Part shown: positions 24,479 to 39,400 of the stretch, piece by piece
Layout of the letters: every line of letters begins with the position of its first letter
Position numbering within the stretch: position 1 is the first letter of the stretch
NCBI GenBank assembly: GCA_963680875.1
Contig: OY804582.1
Span: 48,564,646-48,628,645 of the forward strand
Origin: Bathymodiolus brooksi
Lineage: Eukaryota; Mollusca; Bivalvia; Mytilida; Modiolidae
Reading direction: 5' to 3'
DNA: 64,000 nt
Program-made: the position numbers and the translations under genes
The notes under the pieces: model-generated
The model's database searches: none
What the model was told of the DNA's origin: nothing
Seen by the model: the letters and a program-made list of their open reading frames with translations, nothing else

Positions 24479-27400
24479 GTTCGACAATTATTTGTTCCCC
24501 AGCTCATAAAATAGATCACAAAAAAAACAATATCCAAAAAAGAACATTGCTTGTTGAAATTGGCAATGCAATACAGATACGGTGAAATACCTGAAAACTG
24601 ACACCTCTTAGGATATGCGCCATTAATTGTCAATTAACGTTAGAGAAAACCGAAGGGCAATCAACAATGGACAATCCAGAGACACAAACAATATTGGGTA
24701 CAAGACACAGATCGAAGAAACAAAGTACACAATGCAATACAGAAAACTAGTAAGATGAGCAACACGGACTCCAGCAATAAACCGGAAGTAGGCACAAGTG
24801 TCTGCGAAGGGTAAGCAGTTCATGTTTCTTATAGGACATCCGCTGCGTTACTAATACAGTGGAATGCTGTAAAATTCCGGTCGGATATAAAGTAAAGGAC
24901 AAGGCTATAACATCTTAAAACCTGTATCTTACAGTGGAACAACGTAGGTTGACACCTTAAAAACCTGCGTCAAGCAGTGCTCCTCCCCCTTTTTCGAAAA
25001 CTGACATCCCTGAAAACCTGCATCACACAATGAAACCCGAAACCTGACAACTCTGAAAACCTTTATCATACATTGGAACCCCCGAAAACTGACACATCTG
25101 AAAACTTATATCATATAGTGGAACTTCGAAAACTGACACCTCTGAAAACCTACATCATACAACGATGACAGAAATCTGACACATCTGAAAACAATTATCA
25201 TTCAGTGGAACACTCGAAAACTGACAACTCTGAACACCTACATCACACAACGATGATCGAAACCTGACACCTCTGAAGACAATTATCATACAGTGAAACA
25301 CTCGAAAACTGACAAATCTGAAAACCTTTATCATATAGTGGAACTTCGAAAACTGACACCTCTGAAAACCTACATCATGTAATGAAACCCGAAAGCTAAC
25401 ACTTCTGAAAACCTACATCACACAATGAAACCGGAAACTGACACCTCTGAAAACCTACATCACGAAATGTAACCTCGAAAACTGACATATCTGAAAACAT
25501 TTATTATACTATGGAACCCCTGAAGCCTGATGCCTCTGACAAAAACCTGCATCACTCAATACAACCCGCTTTTCTAAAGACGAGTGGAAATGTACAAAGC
25601 GTAAAATAATTTTAAAAGTGGTCTGAAATTAACATGTATGTCATGTCATAATAATCCAGTCAGCGATTTAACGTGTCATCCACCCATGTTTAGTAATAAC
25701 TTACTTATAGAAATCAAAAAGAGTAATGTCAAGATTACAACAATATTTACAATGAATGACATTAATAAAAGTCAGCAGACGATTTAAAATGGGAAAAAAA
25801 CATTAAGTAGAAAATAGCTAGCCTCTTGGCAAAATTCCAAAATAAAAATCAGATTTTATTTTTGCACTAGTGAAGATGTTTTTATTAAATTTATTGCTTC
25901 ATGTAAGAAAAATAAAGAAGAGAATAAATTTGTCGCCAGTGCCATTTATCGTATTTTAAAAATGATTTAATTTCTGATGTATTTATTATTTTTGTTGATA
26001 TTAGTGGACTTGTTTATCGTCACTGTTTTGAACAAGATAAGTTTGAAGGTATCAAAGGGGAAATCAGAAGTCGTAAATCGAATGACAGACAATACAATAG
26101 CCAAGAAGAAACAAAGACAAATGGACAAACAATGATCTACAAAACACTACACAGAAATTGAGCATAATGAACCATACAAAAAACGGAGCGAACTTTGTTT
26201 TAATAGTTGCATTGATGGTACCATCTTCATAATTTCCCTGATTTCTTTTTAATAATGTAAATTATTGTACGTTTATTTTAATTGTCCATTATATTTGTAT
26301 TACATAGGCGTTGGTTACAGTATGTTAATAATGTCAGGGATTACCAATGTTTATTTCAACGTCATGATGGCATGGGTTTTATTTTATTTGTACCAATCAT
26401 TCACTTCTGTCCTGCCATGGAGCACATGCAATAACCATTGGAATACCAGGTTTTGTTATTCAAGTGACCAATCGAATACGTCGCAAGCAAATTCATCATT
26501 GCTCAATGACACCTACATCAACGAAAATAAGAAAACAGCCAGCGAAGAATTCTTTAGGTAACAATAAATATTATGCTTTTATTATAATTTTTAATGCAAA
26601 TTATTTGCGGGCATGCGCGTGTTGCTTCAAAAACACCAAAAATAGAAAATGTGCTATAAAGTGTTACCAAAGGTCAAGGTTAAAAGGAGTTTCAGCATTC
26701 AAACATGTGAAAGAAGAAATGTATGAAAATATCAAATGGATAATCAGGAGCCGTAAATCACAGAAAGTCAGACAGCACAGAAAGCTAAAGATTAAGAAAC
26801 ACGAACTCCATTAATATCCGATGGAGAACTCAGTTGGTCCGGAAAGGTTATCAGTTTCTGCTCCACTAGTGACACCAGTCGTGTTATTGTTAAACGATAC
26901 AACATCATGTGATATGGAAATCGTGCTGCACACCAGTATGCGTAAATAAATACAGCTAGCATAAATAAAACATGACCTCTATACAAAACAAATGGAAGTA
27001 AAGACGAATCGGACATAGAATCAAAGCTCCTCTGATGATGTAAAATGCATTGACCGCTTATAAAGAGTTTGAAGATACCGAAGGAGTAATCAGAATCCGT
27101 ATATCGCAGAAGAACAGACAACACAATGGCCAAGGAAAAGTGACAAAGGACAAACAACGATCTACAAAACATACACATAAAACTAAAGATCGAGTAACAT
27201 GTAAACGATGTGGTTGACGACGTTACGCTTGATTAATTATATAATCACATATATATTAATCGCTTTGGATTTACTGCTTTCCCATTTGTAAATATGTCGT
27301 CTACTACGCCGCCAGGAAGGGTTGCCAGTCTCAACAAAACCCAATAAAAAGAAATGTAATACTAAATGAGCCATAAATTCGCCGAGAATGCCTTTCTTCA

Positions 27401-30400
27401 TGAGGAAAAATTCTGAACTGAATAACCGGTTTGAATGTTTTTATTTTTTTTTTAATTCATAACTGAGAAATGAAAACTCTACCCGCTTAGGTTATTGTTG
27501 GCTATTCACAGAGGAAATGTAGACATTTTGCAAAAATCCACTCGTTTGATGTTTCCATAGACACCAAGTTCACATCTTCAAACGGAATAAATACAGTGAT
27601 ACAGACCACACTAGACATTGTGTTCCACGACCATTCATGTTTAATGGATACACCATTCCCTTTTATCATAGCCAGAAACAACATACACTATCATACGGTG
27701 TTCATTATTTTCGTAAACCGGAAATCCTTAGACTCCAACACTTGTATTCATCATATTGATTGTTTGTAACTGTGTTTGTAGGAACCATGTTCTTCAAATT
27801 ACTTCCGGTTTGGAGGAGATGGGAAATATAAGACTGGAGCTGTTATTGTGTCTGTTCATATTTTGGGTTGTAATATTTATCTGTTTGTGTAAAGGAATCA
27901 AGGTGTCTGGAAAGGTACATTATAATTATAATTACAATTAGTAATTAACAGGATGGTTATTTATTTTCTAAAATCGCGTCGCAACAACTAAGATGGCATA
28001 GAAACAAAATATCATAGTCATATGAAACATTATGTCTCCGCTATGTCAACATTGTATTATTTTTGTTCAAGTATGGCACATATGCTATCAGTGGAGTAAC
28101 ATAATTGTCAACTAGGGTGCGATTGCTTTACCAGAGTGATATATCCAAAATTAAAACGAACGTTCCACATTTATAAGAAATTTATTATACGGAAATACAT
28201 AATGAAATTGTACCGAATAATAATAGAACATAAAAACGAGGCACACTCGTATTGGACTTGTTCCTGCAGGAATCCCAACTATAATAGCTTTAAACATGAT
28301 ATAATACGATTAAGACACTTTGATTTTTAAGCTTTTTCGACAGTGTGATAATTAATTTTCTCATTTTAATGATATTTTACTTTTAAATTTAATTTTAATA
28401 TTTCATAGCGGCACCTATGTATATAAACAATGTATTTTACAGATAGTGTATGTCACAGCAATATTTCCGTACATTGTATTGCTGATTTTCTTGGTCAGAG
28501 GAGTAACACTACCTGGATCTTCTGACGGAATCAAGTATTTCGTTATTCCACAGTGGGAGAAAATGTTATCCACCAAGGTAATGACTTACACTCCAAAATA
28601 TGCAATGTTGCAATAACATTTATTTCGTCATCAGAATAAGATAAAGACATTCAAATTACAGTCTTTCACCTATTTGTATTTGCATGAAAGTGTTCAGAAT
28701 ACGTCACACCGGAAGTTGCAAAAGTCATTAACTGATAAAGGGAGATAATAATATTTACAATGTGGTTGCTCACAACATTTGTCAGATAATACTTATTAAT
28801 TGCTTCCTACACCCATATGCGTGATCATTAATCAATAAAACTTCACACATGCATTACTTTCATAATCATCAGTAAGATTTTTATCTTTTACCTTTTATAT
28901 TACTTAATTGACTAATAGACATTTGAAAACAAGTAAGAGGTTCAACAATTTCGAATATTGCATCGTCTGTTTATTTTGTTGTAGTTCCATTGATAAATAT
29001 AATGAAAACAGCAGTCTTGAATGTTTCAACCAAACGACTCACAACTATATTCTATTTCAAATACTAATTTATGAAACCGGCAAATAGCTTTAACGTTTTC
29101 ATTGTCATGTGCAACTTCTGACATACTCTTCTACATGTTGAAGGCGGTGAGTATTTGGTAGAAGTAGAAGTGGAAGTCCCTGCAATATTTGCATGATTTA
29201 TATAAGAAATGTAATTGTATTATAACCATTGGAAGCATCTCTATTACATACGGATAGTTGAATTCATGTGTACATACTTTTGTTGGACATCATGATATGG
29301 AGTCAGAGGTTACTGTGTTATTAAGTTTTTACTGTCTAGTTTAAATATTGTTACAAGGGTAATGTATTTTAATTGGATAAAGTTTGTTTATTTGCGCATT
29401 CAGCAATTTTTCATTTTTTGTACTCATGACATGCTGGGAGTGGAAACTCAGTACAGTATTAGGAAATTTCCATAGAAATGGTGTTTACAGATCTTAAGAA
29501 CTGAAGTGGCTGCAAATAGACGGTGTGATCAAACAGACAACCTGGATGCACATACTCGATGGATGACGGGCTATTTTCTCTCCGTGCAATGATGTAAAGA
29601 AAATAAGGATAATAGCAGTGATCGGGTTTCTTTTTTTCACAGGCGGAAGATATAACGTGAATTACGAGTCAACACTGATGTCTTTCGTTTTTTTGTAGAT
29701 TAATGGATGCGTATCTTAATCATGTATTATCATACTGTAAAGTCATTTAAATTTATGGAATCCAATTTTCGTGGTTATTGTAAAAACAAATGTATTTTCG
29801 TGGATATGTAAAGTCTTGAATTACCTACTGTAGTCAGTACATACATATATAGTGACAAATATTCCTTGAATTTGTTATTTCGTGGTTTGACACTCCAGGA
29901 AAATCACTAAAATTGGCATACCACGATTAAGAACGAATTCACAGTACTAAATTATGTTGACTTACGGTCAGACGTTAGAAGAAATGCATGGGTACATCTC
30001 ATGCATCGGAGAATTATCAGTTTTTATTTTCATGTAGGTGTGGGGTGAAGCTGCCTTGCAGATATTTTTCTCATCATCTATGGGTTGGGGCGGACTTCTT
30101 ACTTTTGCTAGTTATAACAAGTTTCACCATAACATATATAGGTGAGGTATTCAACATACATCATGCATATGTATTTGTATATTCAATTTTGTATTGCATA
30201 TGTAGTTTGTATATACATGTTCAGGGGCCATCGTGATCGTGATAGTATGGTTGTTGGATTTCCAACTAACTTTGCTAAAGTTGTGAGTTTGAAACCCACT
30301 CATAGCGAGGAGTAATCTATACAACATTAAGTGATAAAGTTGGTCAGTGACTTGCGGCATGTCGTTGGTGCAGAGTTCGATTCCAGCCGCTGCTAGTGGG

Positions 30401-33400
30401 TTGTACTTGGTATATTAATGTCATCAATATTTATCCGTCACTTGGCGCGTATCGAAGTGTTTTTGTTTGTTTGTTTTTTCGGGGGGGGGGGGGGGGTTGG
30501 GGGGGTTCTCATGGTACTCTGGTTTCCGTCACCAATAAACTGACCACCATGATCTGGCTTAGATATTGTTGAAAGCGGCGTTAAGCACCATAGCCTTGCA
30601 TACAGGTATATAAATATCCTATAATCAGATAGGTATATAACGGCCTATGCTATATCTCAATATTGTTGGCCTGTAATTTCTGCGACACTTCACGATTGGG
30701 TGCCCAACTTAACCATCACACCTGGACAAAGGGAAGCTTACAGCGAACAGTATTAAGAGCTATATATAAAAAATCTAGAAATATCTTTCTGATAGAAGAA
30801 CTTGAAGATATTTAGCGGACAATCAAAAGCCATACATTAAGTACAGACAGGATTGATTGATTTGATTGATTTTTGGTGTTTAACGCAGCTTTCAGCAATA
30901 TTTCAGCTATATCATGGCGACCAGTTTTAGTGGTGGAAGAAGCCGGAGTACCCGGAGAGAACCACAGACCATGGGCAAGCAACTGGCAATCTTTATCACT
31001 TGCGAATGCGAGTTGAGTGCACCTTTTTGTAATATACAAAGCCGGGTGCGAACCCACACCGGATTGGTGATAGGCTTGTATGAGTTGTTAGGTATTCCAA
31101 CTCCCTAAGTCGTTGAGCCATCCGGGCCCTGAGTAGAACAGACAAGAGCTTGAAGATATCAAGCGGATAATCAAAAGCCATACATTAAGTACAGAAAAGG
31201 CAATGACCAACAGAAACAAAAGACGAAAAGATAATCGATGGTCCATAAAACACTACATTGAAATATATGTGCATCAATCTTCAGAAATGTTTCTCTTGCA
31301 GGTTGTCCTTATGTTTGTCAGAATTTATTTTATTTTCTCCTGAAATATTTAATTTTGCTACAAAATGCCTTAATAATCGTAATAGTCTTGCAGTAATTAT
31401 AAATATAGATATATTTGGTGTGGCTATTCATGTGTAACTCTACTACCGTCAATAGTAAGTTATATTGGTGGTGGAAACCGGAGTGCCTGAGGATGAAACA
31501 ACGTCGAACTGCGCCAAATTACGAATAAATCTAATGCCAAAGTTATAGTAGGTTCATCTCATTAGTTGCTGCTGAAATCGAACGCCTGACTGTCGTGATG
31601 ATTAATACTTATTGCATAGGGAGAAGTGAATATACGTACCATACAAACACGTCTAGAGACGGCCCTTACTATAATCACAAATTACTCAAGTTAGAATTGA
31701 TTTCAGTCAAGTCTGACGGCCATACAACTTTGGAGTACGAATTTGTGTAGTCGCACTCTGATTGACTGTTATTTACGCCCAAGAGCACGACATTCGTTCG
31801 CGAAAGTTTTGCAACCACACGGTTAGAGGATAAGAACGATCAGGATAACAATCTTCAAAGAGTTCAAGCATAATTGGACATGTACTGCAACTAATTATTA
31901 TTGCTTATTCTTTATATTACTTTCTGTGTAAAATCTATACGAAATAAATCATTAATATTCAAAACATGTTCTACGTCAATTATGCAAAAATGTACATATT
32001 ATGTAAGGAAGATATACATGGTCACAATCACCTCTCACCTTAATTAACTAAGCACAATAAAATTCCACGACATATAAAGGTCCTGTTTTGGGAAAGGCAT
32101 ATCAATGCGGCGGGCTTAAACCGGTTAATGGTATTCCAACCCTCTCTTCTTGATAACTGGATTATTTAATTGTTGTTCTAATACATTCTAATGTTAATCG
32201 TCCTGATAAAACGTTAAAGACGCTATCCTTTAATTCATAGGGATGCCATGATTATTCCATTCATCAACTCGGGAACTAGTATCTTTGCTGGGTTTGTTAC
32301 CTTTTCGGTATTAGGATTCATGGCTAGAGAAAAGGGTATGACTGTTGATGAGGTAGCGACTCAAGGTAAAATGTACTATTATTTATCTGATGTTTTTTAA
32401 TTTAACATAGACGATTATATTTGTGGAGAGATGACGGCCTAAGTATTGCAATAATAACATTATTTCGTTGCAATATCAACACTAACACCAAAGAAATACA
32501 TATCATAAATATGCAACAGATGTACAATATGTTTCATACAATGATTTCTGGTGGTGGCAATTGGGCAATATTATTAAGTAATCATTTGTCTGATAAGTTA
32601 CTAATATTATAAAGAAATCATTTGTATGCCTCTGTTAGGATTGTTGTTTTCAAATACTGTAAATTCATTTCAATTTGTGGGTATCAATTTCCGTGGTTCG
32701 AAGAAAAATTGTATATTCATGGATCTACAGCTTTAGTCAGTACATATATCTATGGTAACACATATTCGTTGAATTCCCAAATTAGTGCTTTGGCAATAAA
32801 CACGAAATCTACGAAAATTAGTATACCACGAATGATAATGAATTAACAATAGTATATTTTAGATATTTTGCAATTGATTGTTAGTTGTAATGTTAACACT
32901 TTTATATTACACATCTTATTCTTTACATATAAATATGGGTGATATTTGGTATCTATTTTAGGTCGCATCGGTGGTATAATAGTTAACAAACTCACCTCTA
33001 GTGAGATGAAAAGTGGGTTGGAGTTCCGGTCGTGTCAACACTAAAGACTGTAAAATTGGTATTTGTTGCTTCTCCGATAAGCACGTAGCACTAAGTTGAG
33101 TAAGAACAAACACTGATTGTCTCGGAATCAGACTAATGTGTCGGGGTGGAGCGATGTGTCTACCCGCGATCTGTTGTTTTTGTGAGCTAGCACTATTTAA
33201 ATCCAACTAAGCATGTTGATCTAATATATAAGAGACGCCGTAATCACTCATCAAATTGTAGCGATATATCTGAAAAAATGTTAATGTTTGGCGTTATCAG
33301 TAATCACTCACCCTCGCACTCTATTTTAGGTCCTGGACTAGCTTTCATTACGTACCCAGAGGCAATTTCAAGATTACCAGTTTCACCCCTTTGGGCTGTT

Positions 33401-36400
33401 TTGTTTTTCTTGATGCTTTTTACAGTAGGAATAGATACACAGGTAAATATTAAATAGTCTGGCATTTGTGCAGGGGATAACGAATACCTGTCCTCACATC
33501 TAGGTATTAATTGATATCAAAAATAAGATATTGTTACTTATGGAATATCTGTGTCGCAAATGACCACAGATGTGTTCCACTTGTCGTAAACACTTCCCTT
33601 TCCTTTCCTCGTTGATGACTTATGACCGGGTTTGTATCTAGATTAAAACGACGGGTGTCACTAGTGGAGCAGGAACTGCTTACCCTTCCGGATCACCTGA
33701 GTACACCCCAGGTTTTTAGTGTGGTTCGTGTTAATCGATCGTTAGTTTTATATGCATGTTTTGTTGATCGTTGTTTGTCCTTTTGTACTTTTTCTTTTGG
33801 CCATTGTGTTGTCTGTTCTACTTCGATATACGGATTATGATTGCCCCTTTGGTATCTTCAAACTCTTCTTACAATTTGTTTATAGCGATTATTAAAACTG
33901 GTACCTATGAAAAAAATAAGTCAGTTATAAGGATTTGTAAAGCTGGTATCAATGAAATAAATAAACCAGGAGCTCGTGTAACTTGTACAGGAAGATTAGG
34001 CAAAATATATCTTAAATCAAATCTAAAAATGCAATTAGTAAAACTGAGATCCGCAGAAGCAACACCATGCCTTTTGTGATGCAATTAAACTAGTTTTAGT
34101 TGTGTTGTCTCTTCCCTTTTTTGTCTGTTGACTTCTGATTAATAATTCATGTAGTATCTCAAAGAGGAGTTTGAAAATACAAAAAAAGGAATCAGTTACC
34201 CGTAAATTGAAGGACATACAATACAATAGCCAAACGAAATAGGACAAAAGGAGAAGCAATGATATACAAAACACTACACATAAAACTAAAGATTGAGTAA
34301 CGTCAACCACACTAAGCGACAAGGATGAAACATAAGGTTCTGGAATGGTAAACAGTTCCTATTCTACTAGTGGTATTTGTTGATACTTCATGAATGAGGA
34401 CAGCATCGGATTGTGATAGTAGGAAACAGTGAAAGGCAAGTGTATGTTGCTTTTGTTCTTTTCAACAAAATACGCCGAGATGATTGATGAATAACCAGAA
34501 ATGTGATGTTATTTATTTTCTTTCTAGTTTGGATCGATAGAAGTAATGACAGCCGGTGTGATTGATGAATATCCGAGACTTTTAAGAAGTAAAAAGGTTA
34601 TGATTACAGCCGTACTCTGCATTATCCAATTTTTACTAGGCATTCCGTTCTGCATGCAGGTAATATTATATTGTCTTATCGCGTCACAACAAAAAAATAT
34701 ATACATATATTCGAAGAGACTATCGTGCGACTATCGTAATGCAAAAACTGCAGTACAGACACGAAAACATAGTAAATCAAAATGCGAGCTTGAACACGTT
34801 AACAAATCTGAAATCACTCTACACATGTGAAGCAAACCTAAAGCATACAAGGAATCCTTAGGTATCTATTTTATATGACAGTCTGGTCTCTAAATTGACA
34901 ATTCAATACATTATGTGATAGAGTTTGTCATTAATTGGCCACAGGTCAGTGGTTTTCCCGGGTACTCGGTTTCTTCCACCAATAACACTGACCGCCACGA
35001 TATAACTGATATATTGTTGAAAGTGGCGTTAAACACCATAATCCCTAACCCTCTAAATGGACAAACCTGTCTATTACATATTACAATTGGTATATAGTTA
35101 TATTGTAACATGAATGCATTCTTTTCCTTTGATCTTTGTATAGTTCATATACCAGAATGTAAACAGCAGCTAGGCACTATGAAATGATACATGCAGATAC
35201 GAGATTTGCACACTTTAAATCTGGGCTGTATATGCATTACTCTCAGAAACCCGTGCAATAATCAACTACTTAGATGTGATATTGCATGGCTTCATTTTAT
35301 AGATCATTTATACCACGGTTTTCCGAGTTAAACGGTTAATCAATCTCATATTCATAAAGGGCAGTGCAGTTCAATTGATATTGCACATACAGTATATTTG
35401 GACAGCCGATGTCTAGTCCGAACATAGCGGCCAAGGGAAACTAAGCTTAGTTAAAGGGGCATTATCTGCCATAATCGTAAAGTTGTGTTACCCATAAAAA
35501 CTATGAGATATGATTGATGCCTTAATAAAACGTGTTTCTGTAACTTATAACTGTTATGAAATGTACGCGCATCGGGGAAAAAACGTGCAACTGCTCGTGT
35601 TTTGAGATCGATCAAGAAATGGACGCCATCTTATTAATTATCGACATTGTTTACGGAGTTTGTCGAGTCATCATTAAATCAGTGCAACAATGCAGATATT
35701 CTTTTATTTTTTTTAATCTGCATTTAGTCGGTATTAATTAAGAACCATGCAAGTTTGCAGTTAATAAGCGACAACATATAAATTATTCATTTTTACCTGT
35801 CACTAGTAAGGTCAGTTGCATACGGAAAAAGCGAAGTCAAATTATTTGCTTGCAAGGATATAATTAGTCGATGGTAATTTTCGTTCTCAAAAGGCGAAAA
35901 TTGGTTTGATAAGCTGTTTAATGTGAACTATTTACCTTGATTTCATCATTTTAAAGTTATTTACCAATTTCCAAAACATATAATGTTTTGTGTCAAAATC
36001 GTAGCTGATGCTCCTATAAGATATATGTTTTGTCTAGCAGCGTTTATCTTACATGTATCACATTTAGTAACATGTTACATATAGTATCTTTTCTTTATAA
36101 TTCAGCTTTCTTTATATGCCACTATAGTTTACATATGTATGTGTAGTTGTTTACTCCTTTGATCTTTGTCTAAATAAATGAATTTGATTATCAATTTACA
36201 GCTCTATGTTACGTCTTGTTCGGGTTTTATAAAAATCCAGGTTAATAAAATCCGGATCCAGACACAACTAATAAATATTATTTACATTAGATTAGTCATG
36301 ACAACATGATTCGGGAAAAAATAATAAATGCCTATGTCAATCTGTAACACACAAGGATGAGTGTTATTGTCAGAGTATATGTTTTACAGATGGTAGACTG

Positions 36401-39400
36401 GCACTGTACACTATATATACATGTGTAATACTTTTATTTCAGGGTGGTATCTACATTTTACAGATAGTAGACTGGTACTGCACGCTGTTTTCTGTCATGT
36501 TAGTATGTATTTTAGAATGCATCACGGTTGGATGGATATATGGTACGTATTATATAAATGACGGGTGTCTTATTAGCAGCAGGAACTTAATCTTCGTGAG
36601 CATCTGGGTTGGAGGGGTCCCTGTTACTTATGTTTTTGGTTTTCTATGTTTGTGTTATGTATTTTGTTTTGTTTGTCTTCTTTCAGTGTATTGTGTCCAA
36701 TGTTTACAGCTGCCCATTCCTAGTTGTCCCGTCGGTTTTCTATGTTTGTGTTGTGTATTTTTGTTTGTCTTCGTTCTGTGTATTGTATCCAATGTTTACA
36801 GCTGCCCATTCTTGGTTGTCCCGTCGGTTTTCTATGTTTGTGTTATGTATTTTGTTTTGTTTATCGTCGTGCTGTGTATTGTATCCAATGTTTACAGCTG
36901 CCCATTCCTGGTTGTCCCGTCGGTTTTCTATGTTTGTGTTGTGTATTTTTGTTTGTCTTCTTTCAGTGTATTGTGTCCAATGTTTACAGCTGCCCATTCC
37001 TGGTTGTCCCGTCGGTTTTCTATGTTGGTGTTGTGTATTTTTGTTTGTCTTCTTTCAGTGTATTGTGTCCAATGTTTACAGCTGCCCATTCCTGGTTGTC
37101 CCGTCGGTTTTCTATGTTTGTGTTATGTATTTTGTTTTGTTTATCTTCGTTCTGTGTATTGTATCCAATGTTTACAGCTGCCCATTCCTGGTTGTCCCGT
37201 CGGTTTTCTATGTTTGTGTTATGTATTTTGTTTTGTTTATCGTCGTGCTGTGTATTGTATCCAATGTTTACAGCTGCCCATTCCTAGTTGTCCCGTCGGT
37301 TTTCTATGTTTGTGTTGTGTATTTTTGTTTGTCTTCTTTCAGTGTATTGTGTCCAATGTTTACAGCTGCCCATTCCTGGTTGTCCCGTCGGTTTTCTATG
37401 TTTGTGTTATGTATTTTGTTTTGTTTATCTTCGTGCTGTGTATTGTGTCCAATGTTTACAGCTGCCCATTCCTGGTTGTCCCGTCTGTTTTCTATGTTTG
37501 TGTTATGTATTTTGTTTTGTTTATCGTCGTGCTGTGTATTGTGTCCAATGTTTACAGCTGCCCATTCCTGGTTGTCCCGTCGGTTTTCTATGTTTGTGTT
37601 ATGTATTTTGTTTTGTTTATCGTCGTGCTGTGTATTGTGTCCAATGTTTACAGCTGCCCATTCCTGGTTGTCCCGTCGGTTTTCTATGTTTGTGTTATGT
37701 ATTTTGTTTTGTTTATCTTCGTTCTGTGTATTGTATCCAATGTTTACAGCTGCCCATTCCTGGTTGTCCCGTCGGTTTTCTATGTTTGTGTTATGTATTT
37801 TGTTTTGTTTATCGTCGTGCTGTGTATTGTATCCAATGTTTACAGCTGCCCATTCCTGGTTGTCCCGTCGGTTTTCTATGTTTGTGTTGTGTATTTTTGT
37901 TTGTCTTCTTTCAGTGTATTGTGTCCAATGTTTACAGCTGCCCATTCCTGGTTGTCCCGTCGGTTTTCTATGTTTGTGTTATGTATTTTGTTTTGTTTAT
38001 CTTCGTGCTGTGTATTGTGTCCAATGTTTACAGCTGCCCATTCCTGGTTGTCCCGTCGGTTTTCTATGTTTGTGTTATGTATTTTGTTTTGTTTATCTTC
38101 GTGCTGTGTATTGTGTCCAATGTTTACAGCTGCCCATTCCTGGTTGTCCCGTCGGTTTTCTATGTTTGTGTTGTGTATTTTGTTTTGTTTATCGTCGTGC
38201 TGTGTATTGTGTCCAATGTTTCCAGCTGCCCATTCCTGGTTGTCCCATCGGTTTTCTATGTTTGTGTTATGTATTTTGTTTTGTTTATCGTCGTGCTGTG
38301 TATTGTGTCCAATGTTTACAGCTGCCCATTCCTGGTTGTCCCGTCGGTTTTCTATGTTTGTGTTGTGTATTTTTGTTTGTCTTCTTTCAGTGTATTGTGT
38401 CCAATGTTTACAGCTGCCCATTCCTGGTTGTCCCGTCGGTTTTCTATGTTTGTGTTATGTATTTTGTTTTGTTTATCTTCGTGCTGTGTATTGTGTCCAA
38501 TGTTTACAGCTGCCCATTCCTAGTTGTCCCGTCGGTTTTCTATGTTTGTGTTGTGTATTTTTGTTTGTCTTCTTTCAGTGTATTGTATCCAATGTTTACA
38601 GCTGCCCATTCCTGGTTGTCCCGTCGGTTTTCTATGTTTGTGTTATGTATTTTGTTTTGTTTATCGTCGTGCTGTGTATTGTGTCCAATGTTTACAGCTG
38701 CCCATTCCTGGTTGTCCCGTCGGTTTTCTATGTTTGTGTTGTGTATTTTGTTTTGTTTATCTTCGTTCTGTGTATTGTATCCAATGTTTACAGCTGCCCA
38801 TTCCTGGTTGTCCCGTCGGTTTTCTATGTTTGTGTTATGTATTTTGTTTTGTTTATCTTCGTGCTGTGTATTGTGTCCAATGTTTACAGCTGCCCATTCC
38901 TGGTTGTCCCGTCGGTTTTCTATGTTTGTGTTATGTATTTTGTTTTGTTTATCGTCGTGCTGTGTATTGTGTCCAATGTTTACAGCTGCCCATTCCTGGT
39001 TGTCCCGTCGGTTTTCTATGTTTGTGTTGTGTATTTTTGTTTGTCTTCTTTCAGTGTATTGTGTCCAATGTTTACAGCTGCCCATTCCTGGTTGTCCCGT
39101 CGGTTTTCTATGTTTGTGTTATGTATTTTGTTTTGTTTATCTTCGTGCTGTGTATTGTGTCCAATGTTTACAGCTGCCCATTCCTGGTTGTCCCGTCGGT
39201 TTTCTATGTTTGTGTTATGTATTTTGTTTTGTTTATCTTCGTTCTGTGTATTGTATCCAATGTTTACAGCTGCCCATTCCTGGTTGTCCCGTCGGTTTTC
39301 TATGTTTGTGTTATGTATTTTGTTTTGTTTATCGTCGTGCTGTGTATTGTGTCCAATGTTTACAGCTGCCCATTCCTGGTTGTCCCGTCGGTTTTCTATG

